A DNA stretch of 64,000 bases from JAAYOS01 sp050950785 (GTDB taxonomy: Bacteria > Bacillota > Clostridia > Oscillospirales > JAAYOS01). Shown here piece by piece: positions 42,218 through 50,584 of this stretch. The stretch is taken from the NCBI GenBank assembly GCA_050950785.1, contig JBMNIG010000009.1, positions 22,328-86,327 of the forward strand, in the 5' to 3' direction. The notes below the pieces were generated by a model. That model was not told the origin of the DNA, did no database searches, and saw nothing but the letters and a program-made list of their open reading frames with translations. Position 1 is the stretch's first letter, and each line of letters starts with the position of its first letter. The position numbers were made by a program, and so were the translations under genes.

Positions 42218-43392
42218 GCGATTTCTTTGCCGAACTCTATACAGGCCTCTTTGGCAGTCTTATCGGGAACCCAAAGGGCTTTGATTCCGTCGTTTATAAC
42301 ATCAAACTTGGATTTTTCCAATGCTTGTGTTATCAGCTTGACAGATTCACCGCTCCAACCATAGCATCCGAAAGCAGCAGCCTTCTTACCCTTAAACTTT
42401 AGCCCTCTGATCATTTCAAGAATACCGCTTATTGAGTACAACAGTCCGTTATTTATAGTGGGTGAGCCCACCACAACTGTCTTCGACTTGAATATCTCTG
42501 TAATTATATCATTCTTATCTGTTTTCGCTGCATTATAGAGCTTTACCTTTACATCGGGATCCGCCAATTGAATGCCCTCTGCAATGGCTTCCGCCATCTT
42601 GCGGGTACCATCCCACATGGTATCATATACGAGAGTGATTTGATTTTCCCTGTATTCATTTGCCCATTCAAGATACTTTTCAACAATCTGTAGAGGATTT
42701 TCCTTCCAGATAACACCGTGACTAGGGCAGATCATATCCACCTGTAGCCCCATGCTAAGTATCTCGTTTACCTTCTTTGTTACAAAGCCGCTAAAGGGTG
42801 TCAGAATGTTTGCGTAATATTTCAAGGCCTCAGCATAAAGCTCAGCCTGATCCACAGTGTCGTTGAAGAGAGATTCTGAGGCATAGTGCTGTCCAAAGCC
42901 GTCATTTGAGAAGAGAATGTTCTCACCGGTGAGATAGCAAAACATTGTATCCGGCCAATGAAGCATAGGTGCCTCAACAAATACAAGCTTGCTTTCACCA
43001 AGGTCAAGGGTGTCCCCTGTCTTTACAGTTACAAAATTCCAGTCCTGATGATACTGTCCCTTCATTGATTTGACACCGTTAGCAGTGCAGTAAATAGGGG
43101 TTTCGGGTATCTCTCTCATTAGCGCGGCTAGTGCCCCACTGTGGTCTACTTCACCGTGGTTTGCAATGATGTAGTCTATATCATTTAGATCGATCTCTTG
43201 TTTAAGATTTTCTACAAACTCCTCATCAAACGGCAGCCACACCGTATCGATCAATGCTACTTTCTCGTCACGAATCAGGTATGAGTTGTATGATGATCCG
43301 CGGTTGACCGAGTATTCATCGCCGTGGAACCTCTGAAGCTCCCAATCAACTTTTCCGACCCACGTAACCTTACTTGTTACTTGCTTTCCCAT
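42208..43392 (-). CDS. fprA: Flavodiiron protein (FprA type)
   Basis: 394-residue flavodiiron oxygen/nitric oxide reductase. The N-terminal metallo-beta-lactamase domain has the diiron ligands in NHGEVDHSG near residues 79-87, then LHWPDTM near 146-152, SNDGFG near 164-169 and CPSHGVIW near 222-229. The C-terminal flavodoxin domain begins VYDTMWDGTRKMAEAI, with GSPTINNG for FMN. It lacks a rubredoxin domain, so it needs a separate donor. Start ATG with AAGGAGG 7 bases upstream. It probably protects the anaerobe from oxygen, together with the SOD-like protein downstream. Confidence 0.94.
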   Translation of the reverse strand: MGKQVTSKVTWVGKVDWELQRFHGDEYSVNRGSSYNSYLIRDEKVALIDTVWLPFDEEFVENLKQEIDLNDIDYIIANHGEVDHSGALAALMREIPETPIYCTANGVKSMKGQYHQDWNFVTVKTGDTLDLGESKLVFVEAPMLHWPDTMFCYLTGENILFSNDGFGQHYASESLFNDTVDQAELYAEALKYYANILTPFSGFVTKKVNEILSMGLQVDMICPSHGVIWKENPLQIVEKYLEWANEYRENQITLVYDTMWDGTRKMAEAIAEGIQLADPDVKVKLYNAAKTDKNDIITEIFKSKTVVVGSPTINNGLLYSISGILEMIRGLKFKGKKAAAFGCYGWSGESVKLITQALEKSKFDVINDGIKALWVPDKTAKEACIEFGKEIAKA

Positions 43393-43871
43393 AAAAAGCC
43401 TCCTTTTGACAACTTGTTACTTATCATTACTTTTATATAGTTTATGTGCGATAAAACATGTTGCTGAGATTCTACCATAAAATGAAATGTCAGTAAACTA
43501 ATTTTAATCAAATTAGTATGAATTATCGATTTTGGCATTAAGTGATCCACAGCGTGATAATTATACCTATAAATTAAAAATGATATTACTGATATCTGAC
43601 AGTATAAGAAATAAAGTGATATCTGACAGTATAAGAAATAAAGTGATATCTGACAGTATAAGAAATAAAGTGATATCTGACAGTATAAGAAATAAAGTGA
43701 TATCTGACAGTATAAGAAATAAAGAACAAGGGACTGTAATGCATGAAACAGAGTTTGCAGTCTCTTTTTGCTCCATATGGATAATCTTGAATTATATTCT
43801 TGATATAAATCGCAAAACAATGTATCTACATATTAAATAAATCTAACAAATATATTAAATTTAATTTTATA
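43393..43871 (+). other. AT-rich intergenic region upstream of the IS element
   Basis: 479 bases without a credible gene. It holds the fprA leader (minus strand), a perfect five-copy tandem repeat (43590-43724) and the left target-site copy of the IS256-family element (43864-43871). Reading frames of 102 codons (plus) and 147 codons (minus) exist only because the 27-bp repeat keeps frame; they have no ribosome-binding sites. Confidence 0.6.
43590..43724 (+). repeat. Five perfect 27-bp tandem repeats
   Basis: Five identical units in direct tandem, each beginning TGATATCTGACAG and ending AAATAAAG, with starts at 43590, 43617, 43644, 43671 and 43698. There are no spacers. Perfect identity points to recent slippage or expansion, so copy number may vary between strains. 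Confidence 0.97.
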
Positions 43872-43970
43872 GATTAAGTCTATATAATGGTGTAAAAAGG
43901 AGTTGAGCCAAAGCTCATACCTCGGTAAAATATAGTTGCTAAACAAATACCAAACCGAGGAGGATGAACC

Positions 43971-45179
43971 ATGGCTCAGTTTAATATTACTATAACCGAA
44001 GAACTTTTGCACGGATTATTTTTATCAAATGGTAGGGATGAAGCATTCTCCAAATTGTTGGAGGAAATCTTCAACCAGATACTTTTAGCTCAATCTACAG
44101 AGCAAATAGGTGCTGAACCCTATGAGCGCACTGAAGAAAGAGCCGCATACCGCAATGGGTTTCGAGATAGACAAATGACTACGCGAGTTGGCACACTCAC
44201 ATTACGGGTTCCCAGGCATCGCAATGGACAGTTCTCTACAGAGCTTTTTGCCCGATACCAGCGCAGTGAACAAGCGTTGGTGCTGGCTATGATGGAGATG
44301 GTCATCAATGGTGTTTCCACTCGAAAGGTTGAGCTAATTACTGAAGAGCTATGTGGAAAAAAGTTTTCAAAATCGACCATCTCAGAACTTTGTAAGAACT
44401 TAGATCCAATAGTAGAAGCATTCCGTACAAGGCCTCTGCAAAGCCATTATCCCTTTCTCATGGTGGATGCCATCTATGTAAAGGTGCGGGAAAATGGACG
44501 TGTACAGTCAAGAGGTATGCTGATCGCCATTGCCGTTAACGAAGATGGCTATCGTGAAATCATCGGGTTTCAATTAGCCAACAGCGAATCAGAAAGCAGT
44601 TGGGGTGAGTTCTTTTCTTCACTCAAGGATCGTGGGCTAAAGGATGTTCGCCTGGTTACCTCTGATGACCATAAAGGGCTGGTTAATGCTGTTAGAAAGC
44701 ATTTTCAAGGTGCTAGCTGGCAGCGTTGTCAAACCCATTTTTCCAGGAACATACTGGATCATACGCCTAAAGCATTACAGACGGAAATCAAGGAAGAGCT
44801 GCGCCAGCTTTATGAGGCTGTTGACCTTGAGAGTGCTCGTAAAATCAGAGACCACATTATCCAAACATATGAAGTCAAAGCACCAAAAGCCACAGCTCTC
44901 CTGGATGAAGCATTTGATGATATTACTGCTGTTCTTGCGTTGCCCCTGAAGTATCGGAAACGGCTTCGTACTACAAACGGTGTGGAAAGGTTGAATGAGG
45001 AAATTCGTCGTCGAGAGCGAGTCATTAGAATCTTTCCCAATGCTGCATCCGTCATCCGGCTCATGGGGGCTCTATTAATAGAGCAGCATGAGAAATGGCA
45101 GACCGGTCGTAAATACCTTGATATGCAGCTGTACTATCAAGTGCAGGATAAGGAATCAAAGTCTGGCACTGCTGCATAG
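43971..45179 (+). CDS. IS256-family transposase
   Basis: 402-residue mutator-type DDE transposase. The first catalytic Asp is in LMVDAIYVKV near residue 166. The second is in VTSDDHKGLVNAV near 230. Next comes the family signature with WQRCQTHFSRNIL near 249-261. The catalytic Glu is in TTNGVERLNEEIRRRERVIRIF near 336-357. Full length, no frameshift. The start ATG follows GAGGAGG by 7 bases; that ribosome-binding site is partly paired in the upstream hairpin, a common way to limit transposase translation. It is probably active. Confidence 0.96.
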   Translation: MAQFNITITEELLHGLFLSNGRDEAFSKLLEEIFNQILLAQSTEQIGAEPYERTEERAAYRNGFRDRQMTTRVGTLTLRVPRHRNGQFSTELFARYQRSEQALVLAMMEMVINGVSTRKVELITEELCGKKFSKSTISELCKNLDPIVEAFRTRPLQSHYPFLMVDAIYVKVRENGRVQSRGMLIAIAVNEDGYREIIGFQLANSESESSWGEFFSSLKDRGLKDVRLVTSDDHKGLVNAVRKHFQGASWQRCQTHFSRNILDHTPKALQTEIKEELRQLYEAVDLESARKIRDHIIQTYEVKAPKATALLDEAFDDITAVLALPLKYRKRLRTTNGVERLNEEIRRRERVIRIFPNAASVIRLMGALLIEQHEKWQTGRKYLDMQLYYQVQDKESKSGTAA

Positions 45180-45202
45180 AAGACGCATTTATTCCACGGT
45201 CT

Positions 45203-45331
45203 GTTGACAATGAGCCTCCCATGGCATGTTTTCAGGCATCAGGGCCATCCCCCTTATCTTTGAGGAGAAGTCTTGCGCTAGTATGGTGATGCCCGGCCAA
45301 CAGCCTAACATGCCATGTTCTCATCGTCAAC
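45203..45331 (+). other. Large structured stem-loop in the IS tail
   Basis: 129 bases that fold on themselves. GTTGAC-A-ATGAG (45203-45214) pairs with CTCAT-C-GTCAAC (45320-45331). A perfect 11-bp helix CATGGCATGTT/AACATGCCATG (45220-45230 and 45307-45317) follows. Then GGCATCA-GGG-CCAT (45235-45248) pairs with ATGGTGATGCC (about 45283-45293) around a 3-base bulge. The stacked helices with internal loops look like a structured RNA or a strong transcription block rather than a simple terminator. Confidence 0.6.
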
Positions 45332-45585
45332 AGCTTTCGCGGCATAAACGCTTAGGCTATTGTCTCATTAGCTACCGTTTGATGACCGAGGTAATTTACA
45401 CACTAATTTGGACTTGACTATTTTATACTTGCAAAATTCACCTTCTTTTGATAATATTCCCTTAAATATAAATTACAGACAAAAAAATTAAGTATAAAAT
45501 TGTACAATAATTGATAATATGCTTATAGAAATAAAAGCTTACTAATCACTTCGACAAAGGTCAATGCAACCACAGGAGGAAAAAG

Positions 45586-46935
45586 GTGAACTGGGTTTTA
45601 AAAAGATTCAGGCTTATTATCAGTATTGCCCTGATTTTGTCGACTGTAATTACATATCTTATTGTGTATTTGCCGCGAGATGAAGCCCTTGAGAATACTG
45701 CTCTTGAGAACTTCGTCCATATTTCGCGTGCAACTGAACAGTCATTTTTACAGAGTATTCAATATTCTCTGGACAGTGTAAGAAATCTGTCCGGTATCGA
45801 TCGTTTGCGCGAACTGATATGGTCCTATAATGAAGGTAGGATTTCTGACACTGTGTTAAGGACAAACACTCAGAACATATTTACCGAATCTGTTAAAGCA
45901 ATACCTTATCTCACTGGCGCGTTCAGGTTTGCATACAATATGCAAATAGGAGCATTTGGTACTGCGAAACTAGACAAGTTGACACCAGAAAATAGTGTAG
46001 ATGAACTGATATTTGAACTCGATCATGAACTACTTGAACTTATTGTTTACTCTCCGATAAGTTACTCCGATATGATCATAGGTTATGACGTTGTTTTCTT
46101 TGATCTTTCCAAACTATTTGCACAACTGGGATTGGGTAACTACAACTACAAGCTTATACCGCTTTATGGCAATAATAACGTAAACAAAAATTTCAAAACC
46201 AGGAAAATCGATGATACTGTTCTGCTTGAGATCGACCGTTCAATTATTTACAGAAATAGGATCAAGCATTCAGATATTTACTTTCAAGCAACCGCAGAGA
46301 AAAATGTACTTTTTGCTTCAATCAGAAAGATATCCATAAATAGTTTAATATCTGCGATAATCTGCAATGTTACTCTTCTCCTTCTAACCAATTTTACTGT
46401 GATTCGATTAGCACAATACAGACTTAGTGTTACTGAGCGCAGTAAAGAGCTATACAAAGAATACGCCTATAGGGATTCTTTGACCGGTACATTTTCAAGG
46501 CTGTATTTTGACCGCTGGTTAAGATCTAGAATCAACAAGTCGGGTTTTATCCAGGAAGATATCTGCGTTATAATGACGGATATAAATAAGTACAAAAGCA
46601 TAAACGATAAATACGGACATGTAATTGGAGATAAAACCCTTCAACATGTTGCCGATGTCATTATTGATACCATTGGCGAAGGTAATCTTGTTGTACGCTA
46701 CGGTGGAGATGAGTTTCTTATCGTCCTGCTCAACACTTGTTTTTCCGAAGCTGACCGGATCATGGCCAAAATCAACAGTCAGCTGTCAAATATAAACGAA
46801 TTTGGGTTCGGACTATCGATTTCATATGGAATTGAACAGATTTCTTCATACGGTGAGCTATATAATGCTATTGAAAAAGCTGATGAAAAAATGTATATTT
46901 CAAAAAATGCTCATCAAGAGCTTATGTGGTTTTAG
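45586..46935 (+). CDS. Membrane diguanylate cyclase (GGDEF)
   Basis: 449-residue sensor enzyme that makes cyclic di-GMP. An N-terminal membrane helix (about 10-30) and a second (about 258-280) bracket an extracytoplasmic sensor region of about 225 residues with no recognised domain. The GGDEF domain starts at AYRDSLTGTFSRLYFD near 298. Metal binding is in MTDINKYKSINDKYGH, and the active-site GGDEF is intact at 373-377. The inhibitory I-site (RxxD five residues before GGDEF) is missing; GEGN stands there. GTG start with GGAGGAAAAAG upstream. It lies just downstream of the IS element. Confidence 0.88.
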   Translation: MNWVLKRFRLIISIALILSTVITYLIVYLPRDEALENTALENFVHISRATEQSFLQSIQYSLDSVRNLSGIDRLRELIWSYNEGRISDTVLRTNTQNIFTESVKAIPYLTGAFRFAYNMQIGAFGTAKLDKLTPENSVDELIFELDHELLELIVYSPISYSDMIIGYDVVFFDLSKLFAQLGLGNYNYKLIPLYGNNNVNKNFKTRKIDDTVLLEIDRSIIYRNRIKHSDIYFQATAEKNVLFASIRKISINSLISAIICNVTLLLLTNFTVIRLAQYRLSVTERSKELYKEYAYRDSLTGTFSRLYFDRWLRSRINKSGFIQEDICVIMTDINKYKSINDKYGHVIGDKTLQHVADVIIDTIGEGNLVVRYGGDEFLIVLLNTCFSEADRIMAKINSQLSNINEFGFGLSISYGIEQISSYGELYNAIEKADEKMYISKNAHQELMWF

Positions 46936-46956
46936 AATATAGAATAGCTATGATCC

Positions 46957-46983
46957 ACTTCCGCACCTGTCGGAAGTTTTTTA
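46957..46983 (+). terminator. Terminator after the diguanylate cyclase gene
   Basis: 7-bp stem ACTTCCG/CGGAAGT (46957-46963 and 46971-46977), 7-base loop, then six T residues. Confidence 0.9.
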
Positions 46984-47060
46984 TTGTATTGATTTATATT
47001 AAAAAGGGTATATAATGAAAATTGCTGATATTATGATTAATTTTCACGGAGGATAAGTGC

Positions 47061-47735
47061 GTGGATATTCAGAATATTTTGAGAGCAATAGATCATACCT
47101 GTCTTAGGCAGGACGCTGTTTGGGAAGATATAAAAAATCTCTGTGATGAAGCTATCCTATATAAAACGGCCTCTATCTGCATACAACCGTCTTATGTAAA
47201 AAAGGCTGCTGAGTATGTAGAGGGGAAAATTGCAATATGCACAACGATTGGTTTTCCCAACGGCTATAATACTACTTCAGTAAAGTGCTTTGAAACTAAA
47301 GAAGCCATAAGGGACGGCGCAGATGAGATCGATATGGTCATCAATATCGGTTGGCTTAAAGACAAACGATTTGATGATGTTTTGGATGAGATAAAACTTG
47401 TCAAAGAAGCATGTGGTGACAAGCTCCTCAAGGTGATTATTGAAACCTGCCTGCTAACAACTGAAGAAAAAATTAAAATGTGTGAAATAGTTTCACAGTC
47501 GGGTGCTGATTATATTAAGACTTCAACGGGCTTTTCTACCGGTGGAGCAACTATTGAAGACATTAAACTTTTTAATGAGTACCTTACAGAAGATGTTAAG
47601 ATAAAAGCGGCAGGTGGTATTCGAACATTGGATGATGCGTGGGATTATTTACAACTCGGGGTCTCACGCCTAGGCACCAGCTCTTTGATCAAGCAAATAA
47701 GTAACTTTCCGGAGAAAGAAATAAGCGAAATATAA
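47061..47735 (+). CDS. deoC: Deoxyribose-phosphate aldolase
   Basis: 224-residue class I aldolase that cleaves 2-deoxyribose 5-phosphate to acetaldehyde and glyceraldehyde 3-phosphate in deoxynucleoside breakdown. IDHTCLR at the N-terminus, GFPNGYNTTSVKCFE near 65-79, EIDMVINIGWLK near 91-102, a lysine in LKVIIETCLLT near 122-132, and the Schiff-base lysine in YIKTSTGFSTGGAT near 151-164. GTG start with GGAGG upstream. It lies before a BMP-type nucleoside transporter, which fits nucleoside salvage, though a separate promoter stands between them. Confidence 0.95.
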   Translation: MDIQNILRAIDHTCLRQDAVWEDIKNLCDEAILYKTASICIQPSYVKKAAEYVEGKIAICTTIGFPNGYNTTSVKCFETKEAIRDGADEIDMVINIGWLKDKRFDDVLDEIKLVKEACGDKLLKVIIETCLLTTEEKIKMCEIVSQSGADYIKTSTGFSTGGATIEDIKLFNEYLTEDVKIKAAGGIRTLDDAWDYLQLGVSRLGTSSLIKQISNFPEKEISEI

Positions 47736-47767
47736 TTGAGGAATGTGTTGATTTGTCTTTTTTCACC

Positions 47768-47796
47768 TTGATTTTTCCACAATTTTTATGTACAAT
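47768..47796 (+). promoter_or_regulatory. Sigma-A promoter of the nucleoside transporter genes
   Basis: TTGATT (47768-47773), 17-base spacer, TACAAT (47791-47796), 54 bases before the lipoprotein start. Confidence 0.6.
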
Positions 47797-47850
47797 CTTA
47801 TCGAACAAATATTGTCTGTAGACTTTGTTCAAATTTAAGGGGGTAGAATC

Positions 47851-48936
47851 ATGAAAAAATACCTAGCTTTTACATTAATTCTTGCTATTGTCCTTTCACT
47901 GCTAACACTAGCAGGATGTAACAAAGCAGGTTCTAACAAGTTCGAGCTTGCGCTTGTTACAGATCTGGGAACCATCGACGACAAATCCTTTAACCAAGGT
48001 TCCTGGGAAGGACTAAAAGCATACGCAGAAGATCACGATCTCAAGTATCAGTACTATCAGCCAGCCGAAGGGACAAATGCTGCTTATCTTGAAGCAATCG
48101 ACCTTGCAATCAAGGGCGGGGCAAAAGTTGTTGTCACTCCCGGCTTTTTGTTTGAAGTACCTATCTACGAGGCTCAAAAAATCCATCCGGAAACTATGTT
48201 TATTCTTATTGACGGCGAACCCCACAACGAAGACTACTCTGACTACAACACAGAATCGAATGTTTTGAATGTGCTTTATGCCGAACAAGAGGCAGGATTC
48301 TTTGCCGGATATGCCGCTGTAAAGGACGGGTTTACAAAGCTTGGCTTCCAGGGTGGTATGGCTGTTCCCGCTGTTATCCGCTATGGATACGGATTCCTGC
48401 AGGGTGCTGATGCAGCAGCAAAGGAACTCGGCCTTGGTAAAGACTCCATTGAGGTAAGATATAACTACTCCGGTGACTTTGACGCAACTCCTGAAAACCA
48501 GGCAAGAGCAGCAGGCTGGTATGCAGATGGGACAGAAATCATATTTGCATGCGGTGGATCTGTCGGAAACTCCGTTATGACAGCAGCCGAAGCCTCAACT
48601 GACAAGTGGGTAATTGGCGTTGACGTTGACCAGTACAATGAGTCCGAAACAGTTATTTCATCAGCAATGAAGATGCTTGGACATTCAGTCTACATGGCAC
48701 TTGAGTCATTCTATGACAACAAGTGGGAAGGCGGAACGACATGGCGTCTTGACTCGACAAACGACGGTGTAGGTCTTGCCATGGAAAATGCAAAGTGGAG
48801 AACTTTCTCCGACAATGACTACAGTCAACTTTTCGAAGCTGTTAAGAGCGGAAAATATGAAATAAATGACGACACTACTGTAGACGTTGTAGATCTACAA
48901 TTCGACTGTGTTAAGGTAATACCTGTTTCCGACTAA
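47851..48936 (+). CDS. BMP-family nucleoside-binding lipoprotein
   Basis: 361-residue substrate-binding lipoprotein of the basic membrane protein (BMP/Med/PnrA) family for an ABC importer. The signal peptide ends in lipobox LTLAGC, so Cys23 is the probable lipidated residue. The binding domain starts ELALVTDLGTIDDKSFNQGSWEG in two pieces near residues 32-54, and has GFQGGMAVPAVIRYGYGFLQG near 166-186. BMP proteins bind purine or other nucleosides, matching the ABC genes that follow. A terminator lies between this gene and the ATPase gene, which would keep the binding protein more abundant. Confidence 0.93.
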   Translation: MKKYLAFTLILAIVLSLLTLAGCNKAGSNKFELALVTDLGTIDDKSFNQGSWEGLKAYAEDHDLKYQYYQPAEGTNAAYLEAIDLAIKGGAKVVVTPGFLFEVPIYEAQKIHPETMFILIDGEPHNEDYSDYNTESNVLNVLYAEQEAGFFAGYAAVKDGFTKLGFQGGMAVPAVIRYGYGFLQGADAAAKELGLGKDSIEVRYNYSGDFDATPENQARAAGWYADGTEIIFACGGSVGNSVMTAAEASTDKWVIGVDVDQYNESETVISSAMKMLGHSVYMALESFYDNKWEGGTTWRLDSTNDGVGLAMENAKWRTFSDNDYSQLFEAVKSGKYEINDDTTVDVVDLQFDCVKVIPVSD

Positions 48937-48965
48937 TAAACTTTAAGTTTAGACCAACATTATAA

Positions 48966-48996
48966 GTGAAAAGGTGCCCCATCGGCACCTTTTCAC
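48966..48996 (+). terminator. Hairpin between binding protein and ABC genes
   Basis: 13-bp perfect arms GTGAAAAGGTGCC/GGCACCTTTTCAC (48966-48978 and 48984-48996) with a 5-base loop; the T run is inside the right arm. Probably partial termination that reduces expression of the ABC genes. Confidence 0.8.
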
Positions 48997-49057
48997 TGTA
49001 TCAAACACAAGATATTAAATATAGTATAATATGTCTTAATTATGTTGAGGTGACTAC

Positions 49058-50584
49058 ATGAACTATGTCATAGAGATGCTTCATATCACCAAACAGTTTC
49101 CGGGCATTAAGGCTAATGACGATGTCACGCTGCAGATAAAGGAGGGCGAGATACACGCCCTGCTTGGCGAAAATGGTGCCGGCAAGAGCACGCTAATGAG
49201 CATACTTTTTGGTATGTACCATCCAGATGCAGGTTCAATAAAACTGCGGGGCAGGGAAGTAGATATCAAAGGTCCAAGGATGGCCAATGATTTGGGCATA
49301 GGTATGGTTCATCAGCATTTTACTCTTGTTCACAATTTTACTGTTTTGGATAATATCATCCTGGGCGTTGAAGACACAAAATACGGCCTTTTAAGAAAGG
49401 ATAAGGCACGAGAGCAAGTTATTGCTTTATCAGAACGATATGGTCTCAAAGTGGACCCTGATGCAATCATTTCTGAAACAACTGTTGGTATGCAGCAACG
49501 TGTGGAAATTCTAAAGATGCTCTATCGCAACAACGACATACTCATATTCGATGAGCCAACTGCTGTTTTAACTCCCCAGGAAATTGATGAACTGATGGAA
49601 ATCATGAAGGGGCTTGCCGCCGAAGGAAAATCTCTTATATTTATCACCCATAAACTTGATGAGATCAAGCGCGTAGCAGATCGTTGTACAGTGCTGCGAA
49701 ACGGAAAATGCATCGGAACTGTAAACGTAGAAGATGTCACTGTAGAAGAAATGTCGGAGATGATGGTCGGCCGCAAGGTAATCCTTAACATAGATAAAAA
49801 AGAAAGTGAAGTAGGGAAACCCATACTTGAGGTTCGCAATCTGTCCGTTAAAGGAGAAAACTCTGAGAAGGAAAGGGTAAAGGACCTCAGCCTTACAGTT
49901 AATGAAGGTGAGATCGTCTGTATTGCGGGAGTTGATGGGAATGGTCAGAGTGAGCTTATAGGGGCAATTACCGGTCTTCTTCCCGTGAACGAGGGTAAGA
50001 TCATTATAAAAAACGAGGACGTAACTAATAAATCAATTCGCTATCGCAACACTCACGGTCTTTCTCATATACCTGAGGATCGGCATAAGCATGGCCTGGT
50101 TCTAGATTATACTCTTGCAGAGAATCTTGTACTACAACAGTACTTTGAGCCGGCGTTTCAAAGCAATGGATTTTTGAAATTCAATAGCATTAAAGAGTAT
50201 GGTGAAAAGCTTATTGCTGAATATGACATCAGAAGTGGATCCGGACCTTTAACCACTGCTAAAAGCATGTCGGGGGGGAATCAGCAAAAAGCTATTGCTG
50301 CCAGAGAAATAAGCCGCTCGCCCGACCTACTGTTAGCGGTACAGCCTACTAGAGGTTTGGATGTAGGCGCAATCGAATATATGCACCAGCAAATAGTTAA
50401 AGTTAGAGATATGGGCAAGGCAGTCCTGGTTGTTTCGTTCGATCTCAATGAGGTTATGAATCTAGCAGACCGAATTCTTGTCATGTATGAGGGTGAGATC
50501 GTAGCGGATGTAAAGCCAGATGAGGTTACAGAAAATGAGCTTGGCCTTTATATGGCGGGCGTGAAAAGGGGTGATATGCAGTGA
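49058..50584 (+). CDS. Nucleoside ABC transporter ATP-binding protein
   Basis: 508-residue ATPase with two fused ABC domains, as in NupO/YufO. Domain 1: Walker A GENGAGKST near 38-46, signature TVGMQQR instead of LSGGQ, Walker B ILIFDEPTA. Domain 2: GVDGNGQSE replaces Walker A, with signature MSGGNQQK and a Walker-B-like LLLAVQPTRGLDVGA. The degenerate second Walker A and the altered first signature are typical of this sugar/nucleoside subfamily. ATG with GAGGTGACTAC upstream. 4-bp overlap with the first permease gene. Confidence 0.94.
   Translation: MNYVIEMLHITKQFPGIKANDDVTLQIKEGEIHALLGENGAGKSTLMSILFGMYHPDAGSIKLRGREVDIKGPRMANDLGIGMVHQHFTLVHNFTVLDNIILGVEDTKYGLLRKDKAREQVIALSERYGLKVDPDAIISETTVGMQQRVEILKMLYRNNDILIFDEPTAVLTPQEIDELMEIMKGLAAEGKSLIFITHKLDEIKRVADRCTVLRNGKCIGTVNVEDVTVEEMSEMMVGRKVILNIDKKESEVGKPILEVRNLSVKGENSEKERVKDLSLTVNEGEIVCIAGVDGNGQSELIGAITGLLPVNEGKIIIKNEDVTNKSIRYRNTHGLSHIPEDRHKHGLVLDYTLAENLVLQQYFEPAFQSNGFLKFNSIKEYGEKLIAEYDIRSGSGPLTTAKSMSGGNQQKAIAAREISRSPDLLLAVQPTRGLDVGAIEYMHQQIVKVRDMGKAVLVVSFDLNEVMNLADRILVMYEGEIVADVKPDEVTENELGLYMAGVKRGDMQ

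Larger units (their letters stand above)
43872..45419 (+). mobile_element. IS256-family insertion sequence, intact
   Basis: 1548-bp element with one transposase gene. The ends are imperfect inverted repeats: inward from the left AAGTCTATATAATGGTGTAAAA and, from the right, a sequence sharing AAGTC, GTGTAAA and about 16 of 22 positions. It is flanked by the 8-bp direct repeat ATTTTATA at 43864-43871 and 45420-45427, the target duplication size of this family. The preserved duplication means simple insertion without later rearrangement. A 7-bp hairpin CCTCGGT/ACCGAGG (43920-43960) overlaps the transposase ribosome-binding site. A 240-bp structured non-coding tail follows the gene. Confidence 0.92.

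Noticed and set aside
43590..43724. CRISPR array
   Set aside because: The units are directly adjacent with no spacers, and no cas genes are present.
43377..43840. Reading frames of 147 codons (minus) and 102 codons (plus) containing five-fold peptide repeats
   Set aside because: They are open because the 27-bp tandem repeat keeps frame on both strands. They lack ribosome-binding sites, and their composition is that of AT-rich non-coding DNA.
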